A stretch of 64,000 nt of DNA from Burhinus oedicnemus. Lineage: Eukaryota > Chordata > Aves > Charadriiformes > Burhinidae. Under the pieces are notes generated by a model. The model worked only from the letters and a program-made list of their open reading frames with translations. It was not told where the DNA came from and did not search any database. This document shows, piece by piece, positions 34,071 through 45,265 of the stretch. Location of the stretch: the NCBI GenBank assembly GCA_008921705.1, contig VFFE01007640.1:2104042-2168041 (forward strand), written 5' to 3'. The position numbers were made by a program, and so were the translations under genes. Position 1 is the stretch's first letter; each line of letters begins with the position of its first letter.

Positions 34071-36714
34071 AAGCAAGTAAGCTAGCACTTACCAGGATCA
34101 ATTTTCCACTTAGGCAGCCTTTGCCCAATTGTGCTAACTCCCACTGAATCTATACCCACTAATGGATCAAAGCTGAGAGGCTAGGAATTCTAAAATCATC
34201 AATTCCCAAAGCTCTTTAATATTACAATTGCACCCACTAGCGTTGCTACGAGAGGGAGCTCTTTACAGGTTTGTTTTAATAAACTTGGGGTTGGTTTGTC
34301 TCCTTTTTGTGGGGGGAGGATTTTTGATGCAATATGAAAGCTTACCATCTCCATACTTTCAATTGACTTGCAGATTGGCTATTATTTATTCAATAAATTT
34401 ACATGAGTGATCAATGAAATGCTAAGATACTGTAGCAGTAACAAAAACAAGGACAAGAAAGTGTGATGTTCAGTACTGAAAAGACTTTTTCTCATTGACA
34501 CATGTTGTATTTGACTACCACTGTAACTCCTGGATGAAGACGACCATCACAACTCAGTCATTAATTTGCCTTTCTACTCCCACACAGATAAGCAAAATCT
34601 TCAGAACACATGAACACACAACGTTATAGCTTCAGCCTGTTCTTTTAAAACTGATATTAACATTAGAAATACAGAAAAGTCTTTCCATGAATGGCATGAG
34701 GACAATGAAAAAGTAACATTGAATTTGTCAAGGTATTTGGAAAAAAAAGGCATTTGAAGATCCTTTTCAATTTTTCTTCTCTTTCTTGCTTTTCATTGCT
34801 CAGTTTTAAGAGGCGAGCCTAACCTATATTTTCTCAGTTAAATCACTGTAACGTCCCCAGCCTTAAAATTCCTGCATTGATGCAACTAAGTCGGAACAAA
34901 ATGAACAATTCAATGGAGGTACAAGGACATTAACAGCAGATTTCTGGATAAAGACTGTAAATCTCGTTGCTGCAACTATTCTCTTGAGGCGTCTACCGCT
35001 GACTGAAGTGTTAAGACTCCCACAGCGCTGCGATGTGGAGGCCAGTATATTACAAGAACATCTTTCAGATTTTGGTATTATCTAGTAGCTGAACTGACTC
35101 TAGAGCGTGACTTGGAAATGATGGTGTGCATACAGGCTATGACAGTAAATGAAGTTAGTTTTGCTATTGATAAGGTGTTCTTTAAAGGGTTGGTAAAAAA
35201 AAACAACTTTTATTTTCTGAAAGATTTTCTTAGCCTTGAGACAAAAGTCCCTGTCGGGTGGAAAATCAGTGATTCCAGGCAGAAACCTGCACATGAAACA
35301 CATCTAGTTTGGCAATAGCTTCACACTTCTAGCCTGTGAAATGCACTAAACCACAAATTACAAAATAGCTACCTTTCAAATACTGGGTACTGAAGTAAAT
35401 TCTGCAGCAAAGCTTCTGTTTGTATATTAAAATACCAGATACACATTGTTACACATTACAGAATGTGTCGCCTTGCCATGGAAAATAGGAAGAGCTTGAA
35501 AAATGCTCGTAAGAAACTCTCTGAGCAGAACCGCATTGCTTAAAGTGTCTTTGGAAATAATGTGGATTACACAGCCGACGTCGGGAAAGCACACTGTTGT
35601 TACTCAGTCCTGCATGGATGTACAGGGGAGACGCTATGATTTAATTATTCACACGATAGTTTAAAACCCCCTGATAGGTATAACGTTGATGCGCTGAAAA
35701 CGACTGACAAAATAATAGAAGCAAGGATTGGATCTGCATGCATCACAATTGGATATCTCTGTATATAATAATTCATACCATCCGGAGGTTAACTAAAGAG
35801 AAACTAACATCTTTCTGTTGTCAAGGCTGAGTTGGTTTCTCATTATAAGCCATATTCTAACAATCACACAAGTATAATCAGCAGTAGGGGAAGCTGGTAG
35901 CGATCAGCACGTTTAGGTTGCCTGAGACATTCCATTACGAGGTATTCCAGTGACTTTTCCTCCGAGAAGCAGTAAGACCAGTGTCAATTAACTGTCACAT
36001 AGACATTTTTTACACGATCGGAGGGGGTCCCTGCCTCATTTAGTGAATTGAGACACCGAATTAAGTTTGCAAGGGCAATCGTTGATAGTTGCTCAGTATT
36101 GCAGCCTTAGTAACGTTTTTGTAACCTTGTTTATTTTCCCCTTAGGTAACATTTAATACATACCGTTCTGATATCTATTATTTGTTTAGATAAAAATAAC
36201 AGACTTAGGTTGGGTTTTTTTTCCTTCAAAGCCAAAAAGCTGCATCCTTTTTCTGATATTGCTCATTGTTCTTACCTTTTAGCGTTTTTTTTTTTAAACC
36301 ATGTGATCAAAAATGTCAAAGGAAATTTAAATCACAGAATCCATAAAGTTCTCTCTGAAAAGCCAAGCTAAGAGTCTAGCGGTAGTTGTGCCTACATGTG
36401 GCATCAGTTTCTCTGCAGTAGATGCTGAATTGACAATTGATAAATATTAGAATTCTATCTAAATCCTCTCTATATGCCCTTAATTTGGTGTTCAGTGGTG
36501 ATGAGGGAAATTACAGGGAAAATACAGTCAAGATAAACCAGGAGGAATCTGTCTCACTGGCAGTCAAGGTTGTGCTCTTCACATGCCACGCAGGAGCTTA
36601 CCATTTCATCTTCAAGAGTATTTGCTCAATATAGGGATGGACTGAGTGAATACTCCCGTCTGAATGGTTTAATTTGATGGAAGAAGAGTACTGAAATACA
36701 CCCAAATGGCTTCC
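34071..36714. other. unannotated unique DNA, some CpG-retaining patches
   Basis: No gene supported. About 34985-36130 contains scattered CpGs, including the perfect palindrome CCGACGTCGG at 35575-35584 and CGATCGGAGG near 36015. It may contain conserved regulatory sequence. Confidence 0.35.
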
Positions 36715-36754
36715 CTTGGTGTGCCATGCAAGGAAAGGCATGGAGCACCCCAAG
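36715..36754. repeat. imperfect inverted repeat, about 15-bp stem, 8-nt loop
   Basis: CTTGGTGTGCCATGC (36715-36729) pairs with GCATGGAGCACCCCAAG (36738-36754) across the loop AAGGAAAG, with two mismatches and a small bulge. Hairpin-forming sequence of unknown role. The stem is shorter than a typical pre-microRNA. Confidence 0.6.
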
Positions 36755-38041
36755 TCACCCTTGCTGGAGCATCAAATCCCACAGAACAGCACTCTTACAC
36801 GGGTCATCATCTAACGATCAATAAGTGCTCCTAATACGCACAGCAGCATTTTGGATGATCGGTTCAGGTTAGGCAGCCTTTCTGCATTTTCTTGAGGAAC
36901 TTCTACACAAATGAAAGTTCAAAGTTGCTATGAAGCAGAATCAGATGCTGCTCTATGAAACAAACCAAGTTTGTGTGTATATCTTAAATTTTATTCCAGT
37001 TTATCACCAAGTACTTTTTTTTAATTTTCCGTTTTCTGACAGCATACTAATAAAACTAGTTTGTTCTGGACAAAGAGGTCTTCCACCCTCAAGCTAGACA
37101 GATCTCATCTTTCCTTTTGTTTCAAGGAATGCCCTGGAGATAATCATCATAAAATTAAAGACAGTACAGGTGTGTGCGTGAGGAGGGGATGGTGGTGGAA
37201 CCCAATTTTTAAAAACGTCTGTAGGTTTTAGCTGTAAAATATTCTTGTAACATATACTACACAGCTGAACAGTGTAATCATAGGAAGATGTGGAGACTGA
37301 CGTTAAAGAGGTCTTGGATTCATGGATGCTATATGGTCTGGTTTTATCACTAGTTATTTTATATTTATATGCAACTTTACCGACATCCCAAAGCACTTTT
37401 CTGTATGCAAATAGAGACTATAACAGTCCGCACTTGAAAAGACAAATCTCTTTTGTCAGAGATCATTATCTTAAAGTTGGAATAAGTAATTTTGGATGGA
37501 GCTTCTTGAACATCACTGCTCCCTTTACTGCACATACCTAATGAATATAAGACAATTATAACGAAGTAGATTCAAGCAGTCTCAGGATTAAATATGTCCA
37601 ATCCTTAAAAAAAGAAGATTGTATCAAGAATATTCCATTTATAGTCACTGTGAAAACCTAAGAAAACCAGTGTCATTTTAAACATTCAAAATATCTTAAA
37701 AAAAAAATCACCCTCATTTTATTAATTGACAATTGAACCTGAGAATGTCAGTATCAAGGCAATAGGCCTCAGACTAAAATGAAAAAGTCTGTCACCTGTA
37801 AATATTTCATCTTAACCACAGATTCTGCTAATGGGTCTTTTCTCATGCACCCTGCTGTTAGCTCCAGAGCCGTGACTGCCAGCCGAGTTGTACCAACGTC
37901 AAATTAAGCTCAGCAACGATCAGATGTCGTATTGTGCTAGAAAAGAAGTTTCAGTTAAAATTAAAAACTCAGGTCCGTAGACAGTTAGTTTAGCCTATGT
38001 GTGAGAGTCAGGCAACTTTTTTTTTTTCCTTTGAAAACAAT
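36755..38041. other. unannotated unique DNA
   Basis: No gene or mobile element supported. Open frames near 37094-37541 on both strands overlap each other and lack coding signs. Confidence 0.4.
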
Positions 38042-38081
38042 GTTAAAAGCATCCAACGTTAAAAGCATCCAATGTTAAAAC
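38042..38081 (+). repeat. 16-bp tandem repeat, 2.5 copies
   Basis: GTTAAAAGCATCCAAC at 38042-38057, GTTAAAAGCATCCAAT at 38058-38073, then GTTAAAAC. The two full units differ at one base. Confidence 0.9.
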
Positions 38082-38554
38082 TTACCCAAGACACGTTTTT
38101 TCTTTGCGAACCCCTGCAATACATTAAGAACTGAATCCTGCCCAACCATGGGTCTGAATATAAGACAGCCCAGGCAGAAATTTGGCTGTTTCAGGCAGTA
38201 TATACTGAGGGAAACAAGCAATCCCATGGTTTGTGGAGTCTGTGGTGCCTAGGAGAAGTTTTGTCTCTTCCTACAGAGGTTTTCAGAGTAGGTGTTGAAG
38301 TCCAAATGAACTGTGCTCAGCCCTCTGTACAGGGAAAATTGATCACTGCAGGGCACCATTCGTCTGACTTATTTTAGATGTCCAGAGGTGAACCATGACC
38401 CAAAATTGTCCGTTTCTCTTCAGTGACTATAAAAGGACCCCTGGGTGGCTAGCTCAGATGTCAGAATCTCCACTGTAAATGCCTGAGTATAGTGAGATGA
38501 CTCTTATCTTCATAAATTTCATAACATGCAACCAGGTTTTATTGCATTATTACG
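38082..38554. other. unannotated unique DNA
   Basis: Nothing supported between the short tandem repeat and the CR1 copy. Confidence 0.4.
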
Positions 38555-38868
38555 GAATCACATGGGCTGGAAGGGACCTCTGGAGATCATCTAGTCCAAC
38601 CCCTCTGACAGAGAAGGGTCACCTACAGCAGGTTGCACAGGATGGCGTCCAGGCGGGTTTGGAATGTCTCCAGAGTCAGAGACTCCACCACCTCTCTGGG
38701 CAGCCTCTTCCAGTGCTCTGCCACCCTCAAAGGAAAGAAGTTCCTCCTCATGTTCAGATGGAACTTCCTATGGTCAAGTTTGTGCCTGTTACCTCTTGTC
38801 CTGTCACTGGGCACCGCTGCAAAAAGACTGGTCCCATCCTCCCAGCACCCTCCCTTTAAGCATTGGTG
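38555..38868 (-). mobile_element. CR1 LINE 3'-end fragment
   Basis: A reverse-oriented CR1 tail of about 310 bp: ACGGAATCACATGGGCTGGA, then the GATCATCTAGTCCAAC block, then the ORF2 C-terminus. Read on the minus strand it gives SDRTRGNRHKLDHRKF and PREVVESLTLE-type sequence, ending with a stop near 38623. It is 5'-truncated at about 38868. It closely matches the 3' part of the copy at 23643-24778 and is probably the same subfamily. Confidence 0.95.
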
Positions 38869-38878
38869 AGATCATCAT

Positions 38879-38922
38879 AAATAATCGTTATAAACTAACT
38901 AAATAATCATTATAAACTAACT
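38879..38922 (+). repeat. 22-bp tandem duplication
   Basis: A 22-bp unit (38879-38900) is repeated at 38901-38922 with one substitution (ATCGTTA versus ATCATTA). It lies just beyond the 5'-truncated end of the CR1 copy and may have arisen during or after that insertion. Confidence 0.85.
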
Positions 38923-41599
38923 AAATAAAAAAATGTTTAACAAAAATCTGGATTTCAATAGATTTCATGGGGGTTGGTTTTTTTTTCTTTTTGTATAGAA
39001 AGCTTTCCGTAAGTATGTATTGCTATAAGCAAACTATGAAAAACTGTTACAATTTGGGGGAATATTAAAAATATTTACCATTTAGGTGGCAGATATGTTT
39101 CCAATGAAATTACTTGCACATTTCCAGCACTGTTGAAAGAGAAAGCCCCGTAGGGATCCGTCTAACTATTGATATCACAGTACTTCAGAAACCTCCCCAG
39201 TGTCCTCCCTTTTCATTTATGTAGCGCCTGCCTCTGGTGTCTTTCTACAATTTTGTCACTACATTTTGTCGCTCCTGTTGTTTCAAATGCTTTTTGCATC
39301 ACACTCTGCTTTTCCATCCATTTGCAAACCACATCTGGAAACATTTCTTCTTCACTGGTTATCTCTTGCCCTTTTGCTCTCTCTTTTCAATCGCTGTTAT
39401 GTGGGATCTCCGAGGTGTATATTATAACTTCAAAAAGCCTTTCAAGACAGAGTTTGAAAAATATTCTGAAACCTGAAACATAATGACAGTATTGTGCAGT
39501 ATTAATTTTCATAATTAATTTGCATGTAGTTTTGGGCTTTCTGGATTTTTCCAAGAGTGGCAGAACAATATCAGGTTCAAGTTGTTCATTGATTATTTTT
39601 CTCATAGCGATAGAAAAAAGATCCACAGGAGACAGACAGTCTCAGTATTCTAGCGATGTTTTATAATTCAACATTTAATACCGTTCAAGAGACGAACGGT
39701 TTTGTTGTTACTTAAGCAGAGGTAAGCAGTTTCTCCTGATGGTGTTGGATACGAGGATGATAAGTTCAGCCAAATTGCTTAACTATTGAACAGATTAAGT
39801 CACGCGCCTTGGTCAGATAGTTGGTGTGATAAAGTAACGCTCAAAGGAAAAGAGGGCATGTAACAATCTAAAAACTCACCTGAATTTTTAAGATGCAGTG
39901 TTTGAGGAGCAAACTTGGAGATTAACACAAATCTACAGAAAACCTAAACTAGGCACCCTCACCTGCCCGTGTCTTTATCTTGTTTATCTGTAGATTTAAA
40001 TCCTGTATTGCAGCCTTAGGCTGACATAGGCTGACATTTACACACTACACGAATGAATTCCCTGGAAGTGTTCCAAGAGTTTACAGATCACGTATGGTAG
40101 ATAGAAAGCCCAGATGTAAAGCTGGCCCAAGCCACTTGGCCCACCCAGTGCATCGTAGCAAGAGGTGGATGAAATAACTGAGGTAGAAGGTATCTGAGTA
40201 CAGGCAGCACTTTGAGAATCTCACAAACCGACTCACCCAGCACTGTGTCACCTCTACATACGCCCATTGGCGCTTCACATGTCTTTGAAGGACTTCAGAG
40301 AAGGTCTGAGGAGCCGCTGAAACCCTTAGAGGCACCTTCAAGGGAGACGCCACAGCTGTGTGCCGTGCCAAAGTGTTAACTTAGCAGGATGGTAGGAAAC
40401 AGGGTCTCTCAAAAGGATACAGGAGACAACACGTGGGTTGTATAATGTCTTTTCTCTCCGTAGATACATAGTACAATCCAAGTACGTCTAAAATGACATT
40501 ATCTTACGTATTACCTCTGCGTTAGATTATTGCTTTCTGGCAGTATCTAAAGCATAGAACTGAGCTAAGTTTAAAGTGATTGGCAGGGCTTTGCCTTACC
40601 CTCCTTCAGCACATGCATTACACTGCTTGCACGCAGCTCAAAAGCTGCCAGCATCAGAAAGGACTGGCTGTGTCCTTGTTAGAACAAACTGCAAAACAGT
40701 GATGGGTGGAATAAGGGGGAATAAAAAATAATCTGTTTTGTTGTTGGTTTTTTTCCCCTCAAAAGTCCTGGGGAAAATGTATTGACCATTTATATCCAAT
40801 GTTCTTTACATTTGTTCTCAGTTTTTAAAACCTATTTCTAGCGAATAAACAAAAGCAAATAAATGAAGAGAAGGAGAAAGGAGAGTGAAATCTGGTTACC
40901 AAAAGGAAACCAAGTACGACAATCAACACAGAAGTACTAGACATGGGCAGCAGAAATTACACCGCCTTAGCGCAGGTTTCCATGGTATTTCCCCCTTGTA
41001 GATTCTTTGTTATTTAATAGGTTAAACTTATTCAATTTTGAGTAGACGCATTAGAAAGGGTATCTCTCTACCACTTCATAGTCTCATGAAATTTAAAAAA
41101 AAAAAAAAATCATTTTTTTCAGATCTCTTCAAAATTGTTGAACTCACTTTGAAATCACCAAGATGGCTCAAAATGATTGAAAGAAGAATTGACAGTCATG
41201 CAAACACGCAAACACAAAGCCAGGGACGCGTAGGCACGTACATATCCCATTATATCCCATTAGGATTGCGGAAGCTTATGGAACCAGGCTCAAAATGCCT
41301 GATGTGGAACATGTTAAAATGTAAAAATAAACTGCTAATGTAAATATGTTCTGATGAAGAACACTTTATTAACAATTTACCAGCAGAAATGTTCATGAAA
41401 ATGCATGGAAATGACAGTACAGTGGGAGCCCGGTTTTTTTTCTTTTTCTTTCCCCCTGCAAACAAGGTTTAACGTTGAATACATGATTATAGGATGTTTC
41501 AAAGAAAAGATCTGAAATGGGAGATTTGCCCTTATCTGTCGAGGAAACACATAAAAGAACTGTACCTCCAGAGAATCAATTGGATTCAGCTTGTAGATA
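38923..41599. other. unannotated unique DNA
   Basis: No gene supported. The frame at 40081-40371 (minus, 96 codons) lies in a GC-richer patch but matches nothing I recognise. An A-rich tract lies at 41095-41109 and a direct repeat ATATCCCATT twice in tandem at 41242-41261. Confidence 0.4.
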
Positions 41600-42090
41600 G
41601 TGTTTTAAGGCCTAATAGCAGGTGACTGCAAGAGACCAACATGACAGGAAAGGCAGGAGAATGAAATACTATATGATCAGATAAGTGAGACAGGTAAGAT
41701 TGTGATTATGGGTGATTTTAGCCTCCCTAATAATTATGGAGAAACCTTTGAGATACTGGCTGACGGCATGTGGAATGACTGACATAACAAATGATTATTT
41801 CCTGAAGCAATATATCAACGACTCTGCTAACAAGAATTTATTTCTAGATTTGGTGTTATTCAGGGTCCAAGATATTAATAAGCATATAGGAAACTGCTCA
41901 TCCATTTGACCTAGTGCAGAAAATATAAAATACAAGATATTTCCTGAAAACTGCTACTAGACTTTCAACAGACCCTGAATGATAAAATAAGATTTTAGGA
42001 CAAAATTAAATGGGAGGATGTGTCAGCACAATTTGCTCCTGGAAAGCAAAGACCTACCAATACTTCTTAGTGTGTTTTCAGTCCCAGCGT
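41600..42090 (+). mobile_element. ancient CR1-type LINE fragment (ORF2 endonuclease region)
   Basis: On the plus strand the translation near 41699 reads IVIMGDFSLP, matching the GDFN.P motif of the APE-type endonuclease domain of CR1/L3 ORF2. Further on come YFLKQYI and LFLDLVLF, corresponding to the FLRQ..(K/R)..LLDLV block of the same domain, then GGCAGGATGTGTCAGCACA-like sequence near 42012-42031 and TTGCTCCTGGAAAGCAAAG. Frameshifts and stops separate these blocks, so this is an old inactive copy. Borders are estimates. The GACAG|GTAAG at 41693 lies inside this element and should not be taken as a gene splice donor. Confidence 0.62.
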
Positions 42091-42245
42091 AACAGCCTTT
42101 ACAGAGATTCCAGAGTGCCTTTCACCTTGTGTTGCATTTCTCATTCTCTGGAGCTTTTGATGCTCTGCATCTTGAATGTTAAGATAAAACCTTCTCACTC
42201 ATTTGAACTCGGTCTAGAAATGAATCAGCACAGGGAAAGAGCTGA

Positions 42246-43310
42246 GTGTAGGATCACAGACTTGTTAAAAAGTACCTCAGGATGTCCATGGTCCAATCCC
42301 GTACTGAAGAGAGTCATATAGAGCAGGGTGCTCAAGGCCGTGTGTAGTTGTCTAATGGACACCTCAAAGGACAGAGAATCCACAACCTTTCTGTTCCAGT
42401 AGTTGACCTCCATCATAGTAAAAAAAGTCCAGAGCTGGATGTAGCCCTCCAGATGTCTCTCACTAGGGCTGCACAGAAGGGAGAAGTCATCTCCCTCTAC
42501 CTGCTTGCAACGCTCCTTCTAGTACAGCCCAGGAGGCTCTTGGCTTTCTTTCCCACAAGGGCTCGTTGCTGGCTAATTACAGAATCATAGAATCACAGAA
42601 TCACAGAGGTTGGAAGGGACCTCTGGAGATCATCTAGTCCAACCCCCCTGCCAGAGCAGGTTCACCTAGAGCAAGTTAACTTGCTTAACTTGGTATCTAT
42701 TAGTACCACAAGGTCCACTTCTGCAAAGCTGTTCTCCAGCCACTTGGCTCCCAGCCTGTCCTGTTGCCTAGTGTTATTCCACCCCAGGAGTAGGACTTGG
42801 CATTTCCTTTTGTTGACCTTCATGAGATTCTTTTTTGCCCACTTTATCAGCCTGTCAAGGTCTCTCTGAATGGTGGCACTCCATCTGGTGTGTAACTTCT
42901 CCTCCCAGCTTTGTCCCGTCTACAAACATGCTGAGGGTGCAGCCTGTCCCACAATCCAGGTCATTAATGAAAATATTGAATTGTACTGACCCCAGTGTTC
43001 ACCTCTGGGGTTCGCTACTGGTGACTGGGCTCCAGTGGACTTTGTTCCACTAATCACTTCCCTCTGAGCCTGGCAACTCATCCAGTTTTCAGTGACTGTC
43101 CATTTTTCTAAGCTGTATATCCTGAGTTTGTCCATGAGGATGTTGTGGGCGACAGGGCAGAACACCTCGCTAAAGTGAAGAGAAACCATATCCGTTGCTC
43201 TCTCCTCATCCCTGGAGCCAGTTATCCCATCTTGAGAGGCTGCCAGCTTGGCCAGGCAGGATTTCCCTTTCATGCATGGTTCTAACGAGGTTCTTTGCCC
43301 CTCCACCCCT
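42246..43310 (-). mobile_element. older CR1 LINE copy, internally deleted and interrupted
   Basis: A reverse-oriented CR1. The tail (GGATCACAGACTTG, GGTCCAATCCCG) starts at about 42246. The ORF2 C-terminal region ends abruptly near 42428, where about 350 bp of the usual element is missing, and the sequence resumes at CCAGAGCTGGATGTAGCCCT. It then continues into the reverse-transcriptase region (GTCATTAATGAAAATATTGA, CACCTCTGGGG, ATGAGGATGTTGTGGGCGAC) up to about 43310. All frames are broken. A younger CR1 piece splits it at 42578-42680. Confidence 0.88.
42578..42680 (-). mobile_element. young CR1 3' fragment nested inside an older CR1
   Basis: Only about 100 bp, but with clear octamer-type units (ATCATAGAATCACAGAATCA) and near-consensus TTGGAAGGGACCTCTGGAGA and CTAGTCCAACCCCCCTGCC blocks. 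It sits between GTTGCTGGCTA and ACTTGCTTAACTTGG, which are contiguous in a normal CR1, so it inserted into the older copy. Confidence 0.88.
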
Positions 43311-43989
43311 CACAAAAGGAAGCATCTATAATTTAAATAAAGCTTAAAAGATTAATAATGAGAACAACAAAGGAAAACGAGAATACTAAAGGAGAAAATA
43401 AAGTACCAGATCCAAGCTGAAATGAAAAATGAACAAGGAAGTTCCAGAAGGTGCCAATATAGTGGGGAAACTTTGAAAGCTTTGTACAGGAAATGAGCCA
43501 AACACCCCTGTAAGGATTTCATAACAGGCTGTGTACACACACAGCCTACAGCACAGCAGCCCACAGCAAGTCATTTGTTTGCGCCACAAAGAAGCAGTTC
43601 TCATCTATTCACTTTCCTCCTTTCTTTTTTTTTTCCTTTTTTAAAGCAAGAACTTACATCTGCTTATGTGTCAGAGGAATACAAACAAGTTAAAATGGTT
43701 TGTCTATGCGTTAATGCTAATTTGATTATTTCTAAAGTACAATCACTGCATTCTGTGATCTTTCACATCAAACTTTAATGAGCTGATAATGTTAGAGTAG
43801 AGCATTTATCTACTGCACTTGATGCTCATTCCCTACGTAAGGTCTCCTTTTCATCCAGCATCCTTTCATAGCATAGAAATGTTTCTGTCCCCAAATACAT
43901 AACATAACAACTCATGAGGTATGAAAAGGTAATCAGGAAGGGGAACAGCTGGGATGGGAGGTCTGGTTCCAGTTCTGAGACTGCCTGGA
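43311..43989. other. unannotated DNA between CR1 copies
   Basis: No gene supported. The two overlapping minus-strand frames at 43352-43604 lack coding features. A short T-rich tract lies near 43623-43642. Confidence 0.4.
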
Positions 43990-44405
43990 ATGTGTCTAGA
44001 GCACAAGTCTTCTGAGGAGCGGCTGAGGGACCTGGGGTTGTTCAGCCTGGAGAAAAGGAGGCTGAGGGGAGACCTTCTCGCTCTCTACAGCTACCTGAAA
44101 GGAGGTTGTAGCGAGGTGGGGGTCGGTCTCTTCTCCCAAGAAACAAGCGATAGGACAAAAGGAAATGGCCTCAAGTTGCACCAGGGGAGGTTTAGATTGG
44201 ATATTAGGAAAAATTTCTTCACCAAAAGGGTTATCAAGCAGTGGGACAGACTGCAGAGGGAGGTGGTGGAATCGCCATCCCTGGAGGTATTTAAAAGCTG
44301 GGTAGACGTGGTGCTGAGGGACATGGTTTAGTGGTGGGACAGTGGAGCGTGATGATCTTAAAGAGTCTTTTCCAACCTAAATGGTTCTATTATTCCGTGA
44401 TTCTC
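43990..44405 (+). mobile_element. CR1 LINE 3'-end fragment, forward orientation
   Basis: The ORF2 C-terminus is open on the plus strand to its natural stop at 44331, with motifs [19 protein letters not shown], then [22 protein letters not shown] and final VLRDMV. About 70 bp of tail follow (GATGATCTTAAAGAGTCTTT, CCAACCTAAATGGTTCTATT) with an octamer-like end (ATTCCGTGATTCTC). 5'-truncated near 43990. Same subfamily as the copy at 649-886, in the opposite orientation. Confidence 0.94.
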
Positions 44406-45231
44406 TTTTCCCCTAAATAACTACCTCGTACCCTACACGTATCACAGAAAACTGCCCTAAGCATCAACTTCTAGGGTATTTCCAAGACACTGGTCTGCTG
44501 TCCAGTGTCAACAGTGCAGGCGTTCCGGCCTTTCTTCACCCCAGTTATCCTGTGCTACATGATCCTTTAGAAAACAAACAATTGTAAAAAATGTTACTGC
44601 ATTTTGGAACTCTATTACTTTTAAGTCTCTTTTGGTCATTTGAAACCAAAATGTGGTATAAAGCATGCATACACTCCTGTTGCTCTACAGTACAAAATAT
44701 TCCCCCTCTTTAATGTATTTCTAGTCACAGTTTGGTAGCCCTGTTAACCTCTCCGAAGGATGCAGTCTATACCCGTGTCATACGGGGCATAACATTTTAA
44801 TTTTCAAGAAACTGTGAGTGTAGATTCATTTCACAGAAAATTGCTTAACACAAAGCAGCTGGGGTTGAAGATGGGATAAAACAACGGATGCTTGGCGTAC
44901 ATAATAAGGGGTTTTGTAAAAAGGACTATGTCAAATTGGGGGAATGGTGACTGCATGGGTGATTCCCTAAGGGTTTTATTGCCTCTTCTGACTATTTTAA
45001 TATGTGTGAATCATAAATCTATAAAGGATTTGAACACCAATAATCCCCAAATATACAGCTTGAATTACATTTTTAAATCATTATTTTATATATATGTATT
45101 TATAAATATACATGTTGTTGTATGAGAAATCTACAGAATACGAGACTTTTTATGTTTGCTCTCTCCCCTTCCTGACTACCATTATTACAAAATTATATGA
45201 TTCACTTCTAATGTGCAGTACTAATAATTAA
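44406..45231. other. unannotated unique DNA
   Basis: No gene or repeat supported. Confidence 0.4.
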
Positions 45232-45265
45232 GAAGATAATGCACAGGGTGATGCACATTATCTTC
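45232..45265. repeat. perfect 10-bp inverted repeat, 14-nt loop
   Basis: GAAGATAATG (45232-45241) and CATTATCTTC (45256-45265) flank CACAGGGTGATGCA. Each arm contains a GATAA motif, so it could be a paired GATA-factor site in inverted orientation, or simply a hairpin. Confidence 0.6.

Noticed and set aside
38479..38906. Several plus-strand open frames (up to 126 codons)
   Set aside because: They read across the antisense of the CR1 tail at 38555-38868.
41685..41702. Consensus splice donor GACAG|GTAAG
   Set aside because: It lies inside an ancient LINE fragment, next to the GDFSLP endonuclease motif, so it is incidental.
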